NCBI RefSeq assembly: GCF_000062885.1
Contig: NC_009142.1
Coordinates: forward strand, 7,677,584-7,741,583
From: Saccharopolyspora erythraea NRRL 2338
GTDB lineage: Bacteria > Actinomycetota > Actinomycetes > Mycobacteriales > Pseudonocardiaceae
Direction: 5' to 3'
DNA: 64,000 bases
Below the pieces are notes generated by a model. That model did not search any database. It was not told where the DNA came from and saw only the letters and a program-made list of their open reading frames with translations. This document shows, in pieces, positions 1 to 8,880 of the stretch. How positions within the stretch are numbered: the stretch's first letter is position 1; every line of letters starts with the position of its first letter. A program made the position numbers and the translations under genes.

Positions 1-621
1 CGTGCCGTTGAGGTTGTTGATGACCTCACCGATCACCTGGTCCTTCGACGCGATCGTCGAGGTCAGCGACGCGGTGTGGGCCAAGAGGCTTTCGACCGTG
101 CCGCCCTCGCCCTGCAGGACCTGGATGATCTCGAAGGACAGCTTGTTGACGTCCTGCGGCGAGAGCGCCTGGAACAGCGGCTTGAAACCGCCGAGCAGCA
201 CGGTCAGATCCAGCGCGGGACGGGTGCGCTCCAGCGGGATCGTGCCGCCCGCGGGCAGGTAGCGCCCGGGGGAACCGGCGCCCTGCTCCAGCGAGATGTA
301 GCGCTGGCCAACCAGGTTCCGGTACTTGACGGTGGCCGTCACCGACTCCGGCAGCCTGCGGTCGGTGACGGTGAACCGCACCTCGGCGACCCTGCGGTCG
401 ACCACGGCGATGTCCTGCACCTCGCCGACCTTGACCCCGGCGATGCGCACCTCGTCGCCCTCGTTGAGCGCGGTGACGTCGGTGAACCGCGCGGTGTAGG
501 TCTCGGCCGAACGCAGGTCGTTGTTGGCGATGGTGAGCACCAGAATCCCGGTGGCCAGCACCGTGACCAGCACGAACACCAGGAACTTCACCAGCGGCCC
601 TGTGATGCTGCGACCGTTCAC
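1..621 (-). CDS. mceB: MCE-family lipid-transport protein (MceB-like), truncated by window edge
   Basis: Mce proteins are membrane-anchored, extracytoplasmic subunits of ATP-driven lipid or sterol importers and work with YrbE permeases and the Mkl ATPase. Only the first 207 codons lie in the window; the gene continues past the left edge. The GTG start at 621 overlaps the stop of the preceding mce gene (GTGA), which indicates translational coupling. A hydrophobic signal-anchor follows at about residues 10-30. The MCE domain comes next, with NEGDEVRIAGVKVGEV and the strand NLVGQRYISLEQG. Calling it MceB rests on its being the second mce gene of the operon. The transported ligand cannot be told from sequence. 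Confidence 0.9.
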   Translation of the reverse strand, partial: MNGRSITGPLVKFLVFVLVTVLATGILVLTIANNDLRSAETYTARFTDVTALNEGDEVRIAGVKVGEVQDIAVVDRRVAEVRFTVTDRRLPESVTATVKYRNLVGQRYISLEQGAGSPGRYLPAGGTIPLERTRPALDLTVLLGGFKPLFQALSPQDVNKLSFEIIQVLQGEGGTVESLLAHTASLTSTIASKDQVIGEVINNLNGT

Positions 622-1991
622 CGGTAACTCACCTCCGCACCGCGCAGCACCGGCCCGCCCAGCAGCGAACCCCAGCCCGGCACCTGAGCGGGCGCAACGC
701 CCATCGACGGCGCCAGCAGCGCGGAGATGAAGTCGCGCTCCATCGGGGAGTTCACCATCCCGAGGCCGCCCGCCGACTGCGGCGAAGTGCTCGCCGGTGC
801 GTTGCCCGCGGGCAGGTACTGCTCGCCCATCGACGGCGGCAGCAGCCCGCCGTCGACCGGCCGGGACGCCGGCGGCGGCACCGAACCGTCCTCGAACGGC
901 CCGTCCGGCGGGTACTCCGGCACCGGGTCCGGCAGCGGCTCGATGTCGTAGCAGCGCGGGCCGCGCTTGTCGGCGAACTCCGGCTCGTCCTGGTTGGGGA
1001 CGTACTTGCCGCGGTTGGCCACCACCTCGAGCGTGATGTGCAGGCCGGGCTCGGAGGTCCCCTCGCCGAACGCCTTGCGCACGGTCGGCACGAACTCGTG
1101 CATCTGGTTGAGGAAGCAGGTGTACTCCGGCGAGTACTTGGCGAGCACGTCCAGCGTCGGCCGCTGGGCCTCGCCGAGCCGGATCAGGTTCTTGCCGTTG
1201 TCCTGGAAGAACCGCGTCGCGTCCTGCGAGGTCGTGGTGAGCTGCGAGGTCAGCGCCGAGAGGTCGTCCTTCTGCTCGACCAGGGTCCGGGAGGTGGTGG
1301 ACAGGTTCTCCAGCGCCTCCAGCACGTCCGGCGCGGCGTCCTCGTAGGTCTCGGCGACCCCGACCAGTTCGCGCAGGTTCTCCCGCAGGTCCGGCACCGA
1401 CGGGTTCAGGCCGTCCAGGTAGGTGTTGAGCTGCGACAGCGTCTCGCCCAGCGGCCTGCCCCGGCCTTCCAGCGCCTGGCTCAGCGAGTTCAGCGTCACC
1501 GCCAGCTCGTCGGGGTGCACCGCCTGCAGCACCGGCATCGTGTCGGCCAGCACGGTCTCCAGCTCGACCGCCGCGCTGCTGCGGTCCTGCTCGATCACGT
1601 CGCCCGAGGCCAGCACGGCGCCGGAGGAGTTCTCGGGCACCTCCAGGGAGACGTAGCGCTCGCCGAACAGCGTCCGCGGCAGCAACCGCGCCGACACGTT
1701 CGCAGGCAGCCTGCTCGCCTTGTCGGGCTCCAGCGCCAGGTGCAGCTTCGCGCCGTCGGCGGTCGGCTCGATCTCCCTGACCCGCCCGACGATCATGCCG
1801 CGCACCTTCACGTCCGAGTCGGCCATGAGCTGGTTGCCCACCGACGCGGTGTGCAGCACGACGTCCACGCTCGAGGTGAACGCGCGCTGGTAGGTGGCCA
1901 CCGTCAGGCTCAGGAACAGCACGATGGTCATCAGGAAGGCGACGCCCAGCAGGCGGCGCCGCAACGTCGTCATCGCCCCTCTGGTGCTCAT
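618..1991 (-). CDS. mceA: MCE-family lipid-transport protein (MceA-like)
   Basis: This is the first Mce subunit of the importer, 457 aa. One N-terminal transmembrane anchor (about residues 12-30) is followed by the MCE domain (about 35-115), with VKVRGMIVGRVREIEP and LLPRTLFGERYVSLEVP. A long helical region (about 130-290) then carries Leu/Ser/Thr-rich heptad-like sequence, which in the family forms the tunnel. The C-terminal 120 residues are Pro/Gly-rich. Its ATG at 1991 overlaps the permease stop (ATGA). An internal ATG at 1973 is a possible alternative start. The substrate is unknown; sterol or fatty-acid import is known for mycobacterial homologues but is only an analogy here. Confidence 0.93.
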   Translation of the reverse strand: MSTRGAMTTLRRRLLGVAFLMTIVLFLSLTVATYQRAFTSSVDVVLHTASVGNQLMADSDVKVRGMIVGRVREIEPTADGAKLHLALEPDKASRLPANVSARLLPRTLFGERYVSLEVPENSSGAVLASGDVIEQDRSSAAVELETVLADTMPVLQAVHPDELAVTLNSLSQALEGRGRPLGETLSQLNTYLDGLNPSVPDLRENLRELVGVAETYEDAAPDVLEALENLSTTSRTLVEQKDDLSALTSQLTTTSQDATRFFQDNGKNLIRLGEAQRPTLDVLAKYSPEYTCFLNQMHEFVPTVRKAFGEGTSEPGLHITLEVVANRGKYVPNQDEPEFADKRGPRCYDIEPLPDPVPEYPPDGPFEDGSVPPPASRPVDGGLLPPSMGEQYLPAGNAPASTSPQSAGGLGMVNSPMERDFISALLAPSMGVAPAQVPGWGSLLGGPVLRGAEVSYR

Positions 1992-2827
1992 CCGGTGATC
2001 CGAACCGTCGTCGTGGTGCCCCAGATCGCGAGGCTGAGGAAGAAGTCCAGCAGCGCGGTGGTCACGATCGCGGTCCGCACCGCGCGCCCCACCGCGACGC
2101 CGACCCCGGCGGGGCCGCCGCTGGCCCGGTAGCCGTAGTAGCAGTGCGTCATGATCACCACCACGCTGAAGACCAGGACCTTCCCGAAGGACCACAGCAC
2201 GTCCTCGGGAGGCAGGAACAGGTTGAAGTAGTGGTCGTAGGTGCCCGCCGACTGCCCGTAGACGTGCACCGTCACCAACCGGGCCGCCAGGTAGGAGGTC
2301 AGCAGCCCCAGCACGTAGAGCGGCACCACCGCGACGAAGCCCGCCACCACCCGCGTCGTCACCAGGTACGGCAGGCTCGGCACGCCCATCGTCTCCAGCG
2401 CGTCGATCTCGTCGGAGATCCGCATCGCGCCGAGCTGCGCGGTGAACCCGGAGCCGACCGTGGCCGACAGCGCCAGCCCGGCCACCAGCGGCGCGATCTC
2501 GCGGGTGTTGAAGTAGGCCGACACGAACCCGGCGAACGCCGAGGTGCCGATCTGGTTCAGCGCCGCGTAGCCCTGCAGGCCGACCACGGTGCCGGTGAAC
2601 AGGGTCATGCCGACCATCACGCCGACCGTGCCGCCGATGACCGCCAGCGCACCGCTGCCGAAGCTCACCTCGGCCAGCAGCCGCATCGTCTCCTTGACGT
2701 AGCGCGTGACCGCCTTCGGGATCCACGCCAGCGTCCGCAGGTAGAACGACATCTGGTCGCCGAGGTCGTCGAGGAACTCCAGCGGCCTGCGAACCATCCG
2801 GCGCGCCCGCCGGGAAACCGTCACCAT
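1988..2827 (-). CDS. yrbEB: YrbE/MlaE-family ABC transporter permease, second copy (YrbEB)
   Basis: Integral membrane permease of the Mce importer, 279 aa, paired with the YrbEA permease encoded just upstream. It has a cytoplasmic N-terminal segment (LEFLDDLGDQMSFYL), then five or more hydrophobic segments. The family core EIDALETMGVPSLPYLVTTR is the coupling region that meets the ATPase. The ATG at 2827 lies 5 bp after the YrbEA stop, and the stop overlaps mceA, so the genes form one unit. The protein ends in hydrophobic sequence (LLDFFLSLAIWG). MlaE-family membership is clear; the specific lipid substrate is not. Confidence 0.93.
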   Translation of the reverse strand: MVTVSRRARRMVRRPLEFLDDLGDQMSFYLRTLAWIPKAVTRYVKETMRLLAEVSFGSGALAVIGGTVGVMVGMTLFTGTVVGLQGYAALNQIGTSAFAGFVSAYFNTREIAPLVAGLALSATVGSGFTAQLGAMRISDEIDALETMGVPSLPYLVTTRVVAGFVAVVPLYVLGLLTSYLAARLVTVHVYGQSAGTYDHYFNLFLPPEDVLWSFGKVLVFSVVVIMTHCYYGYRASGGPAGVGVAVGRAVRTAIVTTALLDFFLSLAIWGTTTTVRITG

Positions 2828-2832
2828 CCGCC

Positions 2833-3624
2833 TCACATCCCCTTGGGCGGCACGAGCTGCAGGTAGATCGTGGTCAGCACGAAGTTCACCGCGAACAGCA
2901 GCAGGAACGTGATCACCACCGACTGGTTGACCGCGTCGCCGACGCCCTTCGGGCCGGGCGGCGGGTTCAGCCCGCGGTAGGCCGCCACCACCCCCGCCAG
3001 GAACCCGAAGATCAGGGCCTTCAGCTCGCTGATCCAGATGTCGGGAAGCTGCGCCAGCGCGTTGAAGCTGGCCATGTAGGCGCCCGGCGTGCCGCCCTGC
3101 ATGATCACGTTGAAGAAGTAGCCGCCCATCACGCCGACGACGCTGACCATGCCGTTGAGCAGCACCGCGACCAGCATCGCGGCCAGCACCCTCGGCACCA
3201 CCAGCCGGTGCACCGGCGAGACGCCGAGCACCTCCATCGCGTCGATCTCGTCGCGGATCTTGCGCGAGCCGAGGTCGGCGCAGATCGCCGAACCGCCCGC
3301 GCCGGCGATCAGCAGCGCGGTCACGATCGGACTGGCCTGCTGGATGATCGCCAGCACGCTCGCGCCACCGGTGAACGACTGCGCGCCGATCTGGCGGGTC
3401 AGCGAACCGAGCTGCAGCGCGATCACCGCGCCGAACGGGATCGCGACCAGCGCGGTCGGCAGGATCGTGACGCTGGCGATGAACCAGCACTGCTGGACGA
3501 ACTCGCGGACCTGGAACGGACGCTTCGGCAGCGCCCGGCCCACGTCGAGCATCAGCGCGAACAGGCGTCCGGTCTCGCGGATCCCGCCCGCCCCGGGGAA
3601 CCGGACCTGGGAGCGTGCGCTCAC
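2833..3624 (-). CDS. yrbEA: YrbE/MlaE-family ABC transporter permease, first copy (YrbEA)
   Basis: First permease half of the Mce importer, 263 aa. It has several transmembrane helices (for example VTILPTALVAIPFGAVIAL) and the conserved cytoplasmic coupling loop around DEIDAMEVLGVSPVHRLVVP, which matches the loop of the second permease. Translation starts at GTG 3624, overlapping the Mkl stop as GTGA. This arrangement favours matched amounts of ATPase and permease. Two different YrbE proteins side by side are the normal layout of actinobacterial mce operons. Confidence 0.93.
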   Translation of the reverse strand: MSARSQVRFPGAGGIRETGRLFALMLDVGRALPKRPFQVREFVQQCWFIASVTILPTALVAIPFGAVIALQLGSLTRQIGAQSFTGGASVLAIIQQASPIVTALLIAGAGGSAICADLGSRKIRDEIDAMEVLGVSPVHRLVVPRVLAAMLVAVLLNGMVSVVGVMGGYFFNVIMQGGTPGAYMASFNALAQLPDIWISELKALIFGFLAGVVAAYRGLNPPPGPKGVGDAVNQSVVITFLLLFAVNFVLTTIYLQLVPPKGM

Positions 3625-4808
3625 TGCTCACCGCCCCGCTTGCGGCCGAACCAGCGCCTGCGCTGCCCGGCGCCCGCCTCCGGCTCCGGCTCCCGGGTCC
3701 ACGCAGGCTCGCCGCCCGCCGGAACGTGCTCCTGCACGCGCGGACGCGGCGACGGCTTGCGGTGCGGCAGCGGTGCCTTCCTCGGGACCTGGGCGGCATC
3801 GGTGTCGGTGAGCGAGCCGTGCATCGACTCGGTGCGCGCGATGTCCTGCGGGTGGATCGTCTTCATGATCTCCTGCTGCGCGGCCGGGGCCAGCTTGCCG
3901 ATGTCGCGCATCACCCGCGCCTGCCTGCGGCGCACCGCCGAGCGCTCCGGCAGGCCGGGCGAGACCTCCAGCTGCGGGATGATGTGCGGCACGCCCTTGT
4001 CGGCGCCGCGCAGCTCCGCCAGCTCGGCGGCCATCTGCCCGGCGTCCTTCTCCTCGCTCATGCCGATCGGGCCCTGCCTGCGGCCGTTGAGGAACTGCTC
4101 GACGACCGGCTCGGTCGAGGTCAGCAGCACCTCCCGCGGGCCGTACATGACGAGGTTGCGGCGGAACAGCATGCCGATGTTGTCCGGAACGGTCCGCGCG
4201 GTGCCGATGTCGTGGGTGACGATCAGGAACGTCGCGTCGATCTGGGCGTTGAGGTCGACGATGAGCTGGTTCAGGTACGCGGTGCGCACCGGGTCCAGAC
4301 CGGAGTCGGGCTCGTCGAACAGGATGATCTCCGGGTCGAGCACCAGCGCCCTGGCCAGTCCGGCGCGCTTTCGCATACCGCCGGAAATCTCGCCGGGCAG
4401 CTTCTCCTCCGCCCCGAGGAGCCCGACCATCTCCATCTTCTCGAGAACGACCTCGCGGACCTGGGACTCGGACTTGCGGGTGTGCTCGCGAAGCGGGAAC
4501 GCGATGTTGTCGAAGAGGTTCATGGAGCCGAACAGCGCACCGTCCTGGAACAGCACGCCGAACAGCTTGCGGATCTCGTAGAGCTGCGACTCCGAGCAGT
4601 CGCAGACGTCCACGCCGTTGATCAGGACCCGGCCCTGCTCCGGCTTGAGCAAACCGACGAGCGATTTCAGGAACACCGACTTGCCGGTGCCCGACGGTCC
4701 CAGCAGGACGCTGATCTCACCGGCCGGAAGCGTCAGCGTCACGTCCCGCCAGATGGTCTGGGAGCCGAACGACTTGGAGAGTCCGTCGACGACCACCTCG
4801 ACGCCCAT
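3621..4808 (-). CDS. mkl: Mce importer ATP-binding protein Mkl/MceG
   Basis: ABC ATPase that powers Mce lipid import from the cytoplasmic face, 395 aa from the chosen start. Visible motifs are Walker A GPSGTGKS, signature LPGEISGGMRKRAGLARAL, Walker B IILFDEPDSGLDPVRTAYL, and the H-loop VTHDIGTARTVPDN. The family-typical sentence FLNGRRQGPIGMSEEKD follows, then a C-terminal extension of about 130 residues rich in Arg, Pro and Lys. ATG 4808 was chosen because GGAGG lies 5-6 bases upstream; an in-frame ATG at 4871 has no such site. Mkl is the lead gene of the mce operon here and also sits just downstream of rplJL, as it does in mycobacteria. Confidence 0.93.
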   Translation of the reverse strand: MGVEVVVDGLSKSFGSQTIWRDVTLTLPAGEISVLLGPSGTGKSVFLKSLVGLLKPEQGRVLINGVDVCDCSESQLYEIRKLFGVLFQDGALFGSMNLFDNIAFPLREHTRKSESQVREVVLEKMEMVGLLGAEEKLPGEISGGMRKRAGLARALVLDPEIILFDEPDSGLDPVRTAYLNQLIVDLNAQIDATFLIVTHDIGTARTVPDNIGMLFRRNLVMYGPREVLLTSTEPVVEQFLNGRRQGPIGMSEEKDAGQMAAELAELRGADKGVPHIIPQLEVSPGLPERSAVRRRQARVMRDIGKLAPAAQQEIMKTIHPQDIARTESMHGSLTDTDAAQVPRKAPLPHRKPSPRPRVQEHVPAGGEPAWTREPEPEAGAGQRRRWFGRKRGGEQ

Positions 4809-5068
4809 GAGCACCTCCGCATCTTCGTCGTCGCCGGGCGTTTCGCCCTCCCCGGACGGGGAGCCTGGCATACGTGATGCGCTTAACGAAGGTCGTTCGC
4901 ATCACACCTGTGCAACGAGCGCGACCCGCGCAGGTTACTCACGAGTTGGGTTCCAATTCCAGACCCGCTTGATCAATAGATGATTTGTCCGGTCCCGGCG
5001 GGTCCGGCATTTCCCGGATTTGTCAGCGGCGCCAGGGTCCGCATCGTGGAAAAGCTCCGAGAACGCGA

Positions 5069-5100
5069 AAAGGGCGGACACCGGAGGGTGTCCGCCCTTT
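5069..5100 (-). terminator. rho-independent terminator after rplL
   Basis: A perfect 14-bp stem (5069-5082 with 5087-5100) with the 4-base loop GGAG. Read leftward it ends in a run of four T. It lies 21 bp beyond the rplL stop and separates the ribosomal transcript from the mkl/mce operon. Confidence 0.9.
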
Positions 5101-5120
5101 CACGCTGCGTCAGCGAGAAA

Positions 5121-5507
5121 TCACTTGAGGGAGACCTTGGCGCCGGACTCCTCCAGCTTGGTCTTGGCCTCGTTGGCCTTCTCCTTGTCGACCTTCTCCA
5201 GGATCGGCTTCGGGGCGCCCTCGACCAGCTCCTTGGCCTCCTTCAGGCCCAGGCCGGAGACGATCTCGCGGACGACCTTGATGACCTGGATCTTCTTGTC
5301 ACCGGCCGACTCCAGGACGACGTCGAACTCGTCCTGCTCCTCGGCGGCCGGGGCGGCGGCACCGGCGGCGGCCGGGGCGGCGGCGGCGACCGGGGCCGCG
5401 GCGGTGACGTCGAAGGTCTCCTCGAACTCCTTGAGGAAGCTCGACAGCTCCAGGAGGGTCATCTCCTTGAAGACGTCCAACAGCTCTTCGTTGCTCAGCT
5501 TCGCCAT
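5121..5507 (-). CDS. rplL: 50S ribosomal protein L7/L12
   Basis: Stalk protein of the large ribosomal subunit that recruits and activates translation GTPases. It is 128 aa, the normal length. The N-terminal dimerisation helix ([19 protein letters not shown]) is followed by an Ala/Pro-rich flexible hinge (about 34-56). The C-terminal factor-binding domain (about 58-128) contains [14 protein letters not shown]. The ATG at 5507 follows AAAGGA by a suitable distance. It is cotranscribed with rplJ, 99 bp upstream, whose product anchors L7/L12 dimers on the ribosome. Confidence 0.98.
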   Translation of the reverse strand: MAKLSNEELLDVFKEMTLLELSSFLKEFEETFDVTAAAPVAAAAPAAAGAAAPAAEEQDEFDVVLESAGDKKIQVIKVVREIVSGLGLKEAKELVEGAPKPILEKVDKEKANEAKTKLEESGAKVSLK

Positions 5508-5606
5508 GGTGGCGTTCCTTTCACATCGGTGCCCGCGCACCCGCGAGCAGATCTTGGGTGGTGGTGCGGCCGAGGCACCCGGCGCTCACCTGGGTCCACA
5601 ACGGAC

Positions 5607-6140
5607 TCAGGAGGCGTCGGACTCGCCGCCCTCCCTCTTCTCCTGAAGGGCGGCGGCCAGACGCGCGGCCTTGGTCGCCGGAGCGGCGAACAGGGCGGCG
5701 GCCTGGTTCATCTTGGCCTTCATGGCCCCGGCGAGCTTGCCGAGGGTGACCTCGCGGGAGTCGAGGTCGGCGATCGACTCGACCTCGGAGACCGAGATCG
5801 GGCGGCCGTCCATGTAGCCGCCCTTGATCACCAGCGCCTTGTTGTCCTTGGCGAACTCCTTCAGCGCCTTCGCGGCGTCCACCGGCTCGCCCTCGATGAA
5901 GGCGATCGCGGTCGGGCCGACGAACAGCTCGTCCAGGCCCTCGACACCCGACTGCTCCGCGGCACGCTTGACCAGCGTGTTCTTCGCGACACGGTAGGTC
6001 GTGCCCTCACCGAGGGCCCGGCGCAGCTGAACCAGCTTCGCCATGGACAGCCCGCGGTACTCGGTCACGACCGCGGCGGTCGAGGTGTTGAACCGCTCCG
6101 CGATCTCGGTGACCGCGTCGACCTTGTCGGGCTTCGCCAT
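5607..6140 (-). CDS. rplJ: 50S ribosomal protein L10
   Basis: Base of the ribosomal stalk: it binds 23S rRNA through its N-terminal domain and L7/L12 dimers through its C-terminal helix. The 177-aa product begins [17 protein letters not shown] and carries the L10 sequence [20 protein letters not shown]. The C-terminal Ala-rich helix (about 140-170) is the L12-binding element. In bacteria L10, alone or with L12, represses its own message. The long upstream leader with an attenuator fits that control. Confidence 0.98.
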
Positions 6141-6400
6141 GTCGCCTCCTCTCTAGTGCTTCGCGACTACAGAAGGCCCGGGCGACCGCCGCCAGCGACG
6201 GCGTCCGGACCGATCCACCTGTCGAAAAGCCCTGAGACGACAAAACGCCCCGGCGCAGCAAGCACGGGGCGTGAAAAACCATGGGCGCGCGGGCGCGCAC
6301 TGATGTTGCCTCGTCCTCCTGCGCGGGCCGCCCGTGTCGCACGGGACCTTCGTTCCCCACGCCGGAGCGCGAAGAAGACCAGCGGTCTTGGGTGGAACCT
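6141..6400 (-). promoter_or_regulatory. L10-type ribosomal protein leader of rplJL
   Basis: About 260 bases lie between the likely rplJ promoter and the rplJ ATG and have no supportable gene. Read leftward the region contains GGAGGACGAGGCAACAT, which resembles the L10-binding part of bacterial L10 leaders. A terminator-like hairpin follows at 6245-6272. The candidate -10 element TATGCT (6406-6411) would place transcription start near 6399; no good -35 was seen. Assignment to the L10 leader family is from memory of the motif and its position, not from a covariance search. Confidence 0.5.
6245..6272 (-). terminator. attenuator-like hairpin in the rplJ leader
   Basis: An 8-bp perfect stem (6245-6252 with 6265-6272) with a 12-base loop. 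Read leftward it is followed by TTTTG. It lies inside the leader, 105 bases before the rplJ ATG. It is well placed for early termination controlled by L10 binding upstream. Confidence 0.6.
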
Positions 6401-6507
6401 CGACCAGCATACGGCACCGCGTCGTGAGGTCGTGCACGACCCCCGCTCACCTGGCCCGTTGATCGCCTGTGATGACCACGGGCGGCGGGCACGGCATCAT
6501 GTGGTGC

Positions 6508-7425
6508 GTGGCCGACCCGAACGAGTCGCACGGCGACCGCCGCCCGCAGGACCCCGAAGACCACCTGCCCGACCGGAGCCGGGCGCCGGAGGTCGTCGAC
6601 GCAGAGGTCGTCGAGGACGGCCCCGCGTCGAGCACCGGCGCCGCCCCGCCGTCCGACGACGAGCAGTTCCGCCAGTACCAGCAGTTCCTGGAGTTCCAGA
6701 AGTTCCAGGAATGGCAGCGCTCCCAGCAGGGCCTCGGGGGTGGCGCCGACCTCGCCGTCCCCACCCCGCCATCGGCGCCGGCGCAGGCGCCGCCCGCGCA
6801 ACCGGTCCAGTGGCCCGACGCCCCGCAGGGCGGGCCCCCGGCGTGGCCGGAGACCAGCACCGCCCACCGCGGCACGGTGTGGTTCAGGCGCCTGCTGTGG
6901 CCCCTGCGCTTCAAGCTCGTCCGCCGCCTGATCTACCTGCTCGTCATCGTCATCGTGGCCTACAACCTCATCGGCGTGGTCCTCACCGACCTCTTCGGCG
7001 GCGGCCGCGACGACTCCCGCACCGGCACCGGCGGTGCCCCGCCCAACTCCTCCCCGATCACCTCGACGAATCCGGCCGACGCCGTGTCCGCGGTCTACAA
7101 CTCCCTCCGGGAGAACCCGCCGTCCAAGGTGTGCGACCTGTTCAGCGACCAGGCCAAGGGCTATTTCGCGACCGTGCACCAAGCACCGGACTGCAACACC
7201 GCCGCGAACCGGCTCCACGAGCAGATCACCGCGCCCGCCTCGTACGCGGCTCCCGGCTTCGGGCCGGACGCGATCGAGGAGGTCAACGGCAAGGCGTCGG
7301 TGTACAGCTGCTTCATGCAGGTCACCGGGGGCCCCAAGCTCGGCAGCTTCGGCCTCACCCGCCAGCGCGACGGGGGCTGGATCATCTCGGGCTACGAGCT
7401 CGAGCCCGACCGGTGCCGGCGCTGA
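6508..7425 (+). CDS. single-pass membrane protein of unknown function
   Basis: Not recognised as a known family. The product is about 305 aa. An acidic, Pro/Gln-rich cytoplasmic N-terminal half (about 1-125) contains a Phe/Gln/Glu-rich stretch (QFRQYQQFLEFQKFQEWQR). One transmembrane helix follows (LIYLLVIVIVAYNLIGVVL, about 140-160). The external C-terminal domain has four Cys (for example SKVCDLF, APDCNTAA) and ends HLGF-like in a compact fold. The outer domain resembles small lumazine- or NTF2-like secreted domains only in outline. The start is uncertain: GTG 6508 was chosen, with ATG 6499 and 6469 possible. It is divergent from rplJ and convergent with rplA. Confidence 0.7.
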   Translation: MADPNESHGDRRPQDPEDHLPDRSRAPEVVDAEVVEDGPASSTGAAPPSDDEQFRQYQQFLEFQKFQEWQRSQQGLGGGADLAVPTPPSAPAQAPPAQPVQWPDAPQGGPPAWPETSTAHRGTVWFRRLLWPLRFKLVRRLIYLLVIVIVAYNLIGVVLTDLFGGGRDDSRTGTGGAPPNSSPITSTNPADAVSAVYNSLRENPPSKVCDLFSDQAKGYFATVHQAPDCNTAANRLHEQITAPASYAAPGFGPDAIEEVNGKASVYSCFMQVTGGPKLGSFGLTRQRDGGWIISGYELEPDRCRR

Positions 7426-7440
7426 CCCCTGAAATGCGAC

Positions 7441-7474
7441 GAGGCGGGCCGCCCCTTCCGGGACGGCCCGCCTC
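7441..7474. terminator. bidirectional terminator between the membrane protein gene and rplA
   Basis: An 11-bp perfect stem (7441-7451 with 7464-7474) in the 69-bp gap between two convergent genes. It has no strong T-run on either side, so it is called by stem strength and position. Confidence 0.65.
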
Positions 7475-7494
7475 CGCTGTCGCTGTGGAACCGC

Positions 7495-8211
7495 TCAGAC
7501 CTGGGCGGGCTCGAGCAGGTTCCGGGTGCGGTTCGGGTCCACCGGGATGCCCGGACCCATCGTCGTGGTGAAGGTGACCTTCTTCAGGTAGCGGCCCTTC
7601 GAGGTCGACGGCTTGGCCCGCAGGATCTCGTCGAGCGCGGCCGCGTAGTTCTCCACCAGCTTGTCGGTGTCGAACGAGGCCTTGCCGATGACGATGTGCA
7701 GGTTGGCCTGCTTGTCGACCCGGAAGTTGATCTTACCGCCCTTGATGTCCGCGACCGCCTTGGTGACGTTCGGGGTGACGGTGCCGGTCTTCGGGTTCGG
7801 CATCAGGCCGCGCGGGCCCAGCACCCGGGCGATCTTGCCGACCTTGGCCATCTGGTCCGGGGTGGCGATCGCCGCGTCGAAATCGAGCCAGCCGCCCTGG
7901 ATGCGCTCGATCAGGTCTTCGGAACCGACCGCGTCCGCCCCGGCGGCCTCGGCCTCGGCGGCCTTGTCACCAACGGCGAACACGATGACGCGGGCAGTCT
8001 TGCCAGTACCGTGCGGCAGGTTCACGGTGCCGCGGACCATCTGGTCGGCCTTGCGGGGGTCGACGCCCAGCCGCATGGCGACCTCGACGGTGGGGTCCAT
8101 CTTGACCTTGGCGGTCTTCTTGGCGAGCTCGGCGGCCTCCAGCGGCGCGTACAACCGCGCCCTGTCGACCAGCTCGGCCGCCTGCTGATATGCCTTGCTG
8201 CGCTTAGCCAT
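7495..8211 (-). CDS. rplA: 50S ribosomal protein L1
   Basis: Large-subunit protein that forms the mobile L1 stalk guiding deacylated tRNA out of the E site. It is 238 aa, the usual length. Diagnostic sequence includes [20 protein letters not shown] at the N-terminus, [16 protein letters not shown] in the centre, and [22 protein letters not shown] 8211 follows AAGGACAG. The gene lies 84 bp after rplK, as in most bacteria. L1 often represses the rplK-rplA message, but no clear L1-binding site was identified here. Confidence 0.98.
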   Translation of the reverse strand: MAKRSKAYQQAAELVDRARLYAPLEAAELAKKTAKVKMDPTVEVAMRLGVDPRKADQMVRGTVNLPHGTGKTARVIVFAVGDKAAEAEAAGADAVGSEDLIERIQGGWLDFDAAIATPDQMAKVGKIARVLGPRGLMPNPKTGTVTPNVTKAVADIKGGKINFRVDKQANLHIVIGKASFDTDKLVENYAAALDEILRAKPSTSKGRYLKKVTFTTTMGPGIPVDPNRTRNLLEPAQV

Positions 8212-8295
8212 GTCTGTCCTTATCGCAATGGATCAGTTGTGGTTGGTCGGGCTGCGCTGGAGCCCTCCCACGCTGAAAGCCCTGAAGGGGCGTGC

Positions 8296-8730
8296 TCAGC
8301 CTTCGACGGTCAGGCCCATCGACCGGGCGGTGCCGGCGATGATCTTGGAGGCCTGGTCCAGGTCGTTGGCGTTGAGGTCGACCATCTTGGTCTGGGCGAT
8401 CTCGCGGATCTGGTCCATCGAGACCTTGCCGACCTTGGTCTTGTGCGGCTCGCCGCTGCCCTTCTGCACACCGGCGGCCTTCAGCAGCAGCTTCGCGGCC
8501 GGCGGGGTCTTCAGCTTGAAGTCGAAGGAACGGTCTTCGAAAACGGAGATCTCGACCGGCACCACGTCGCCGCGCTGGCTCTCCGTGGCGGCGTTGTAGG
8601 CCTTGCAGAACTCCATGATGTTGACGCCGTGCTGACCCAGCGCCGGACCGACCGGCGGGGCCGGGTTGGCCTGGCCAGCCGAGATCTGCAGCTTGATGAT
8701 CGCTGCGAGCTTCTTCTTCTTGGGCGGCAT
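8296..8730 (-). CDS. rplK: 50S ribosomal protein L11
   Basis: Large-subunit protein of the GTPase-associated centre; it binds the 23S rRNA region targeted by thiostrepton and supports factor function and the stringent response. It is 144 aa. The family opening [20 protein letters not shown] and [19 protein letters not shown] are intact, as are the Pro residues of the N-terminal domain. ATG 8730 follows AAGGAAG. The C-terminal rRNA-binding domain ends with [15 protein letters not shown]. Confidence 0.98.
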   Translation of the reverse strand: MPPKKKKLAAIIKLQISAGQANPAPPVGPALGQHGVNIMEFCKAYNAATESQRGDVVPVEISVFEDRSFDFKLKTPPAAKLLLKAAGVQKGSGEPHKTKVGKVSMDQIREIAQTKMVDLNANDLDQASKIIAGTARSMGLTVEG

Positions 8731-8860
8731 GTTCGCTTCCTTGGTCTTCTATCCGGTTGATCGGCCCGAACCACTGAGCCGAGATGCCGACGGGGCCCAC
8801 GACTTGGCGACGTCGGCTCCCGCGGGAGGGTCCTGCCCGGGTCCTCCCACGGCCGCCGTG

Positions 8861-8876
8861 CTCCCCGCGCGGGGAG
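8861..8876 (-). other. GC-rich hairpin between nusG and rplK
   Basis: A perfect palindromic stem CTCCCC/GGGGAG with loop GCGC, four bases after the nusG stop. There is no T-run, so full termination is unlikely. It may dampen read-through from nusG into rplK or protect the nusG 3' end. Confidence 0.4.
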
Positions 8877-8880
8877 CCGG

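Noticed and set aside
4937-4946. ACTC-AC-GAGT dyad upstream of mkl as an operator
   Set aside because: The arms are only four bases and do not extend, so chance is likely.
6153-6437. 94-aa frame upstream of rplJ
   Set aside because: It lies in the leader RNA and has no ribosome-binding site or recognisable protein.
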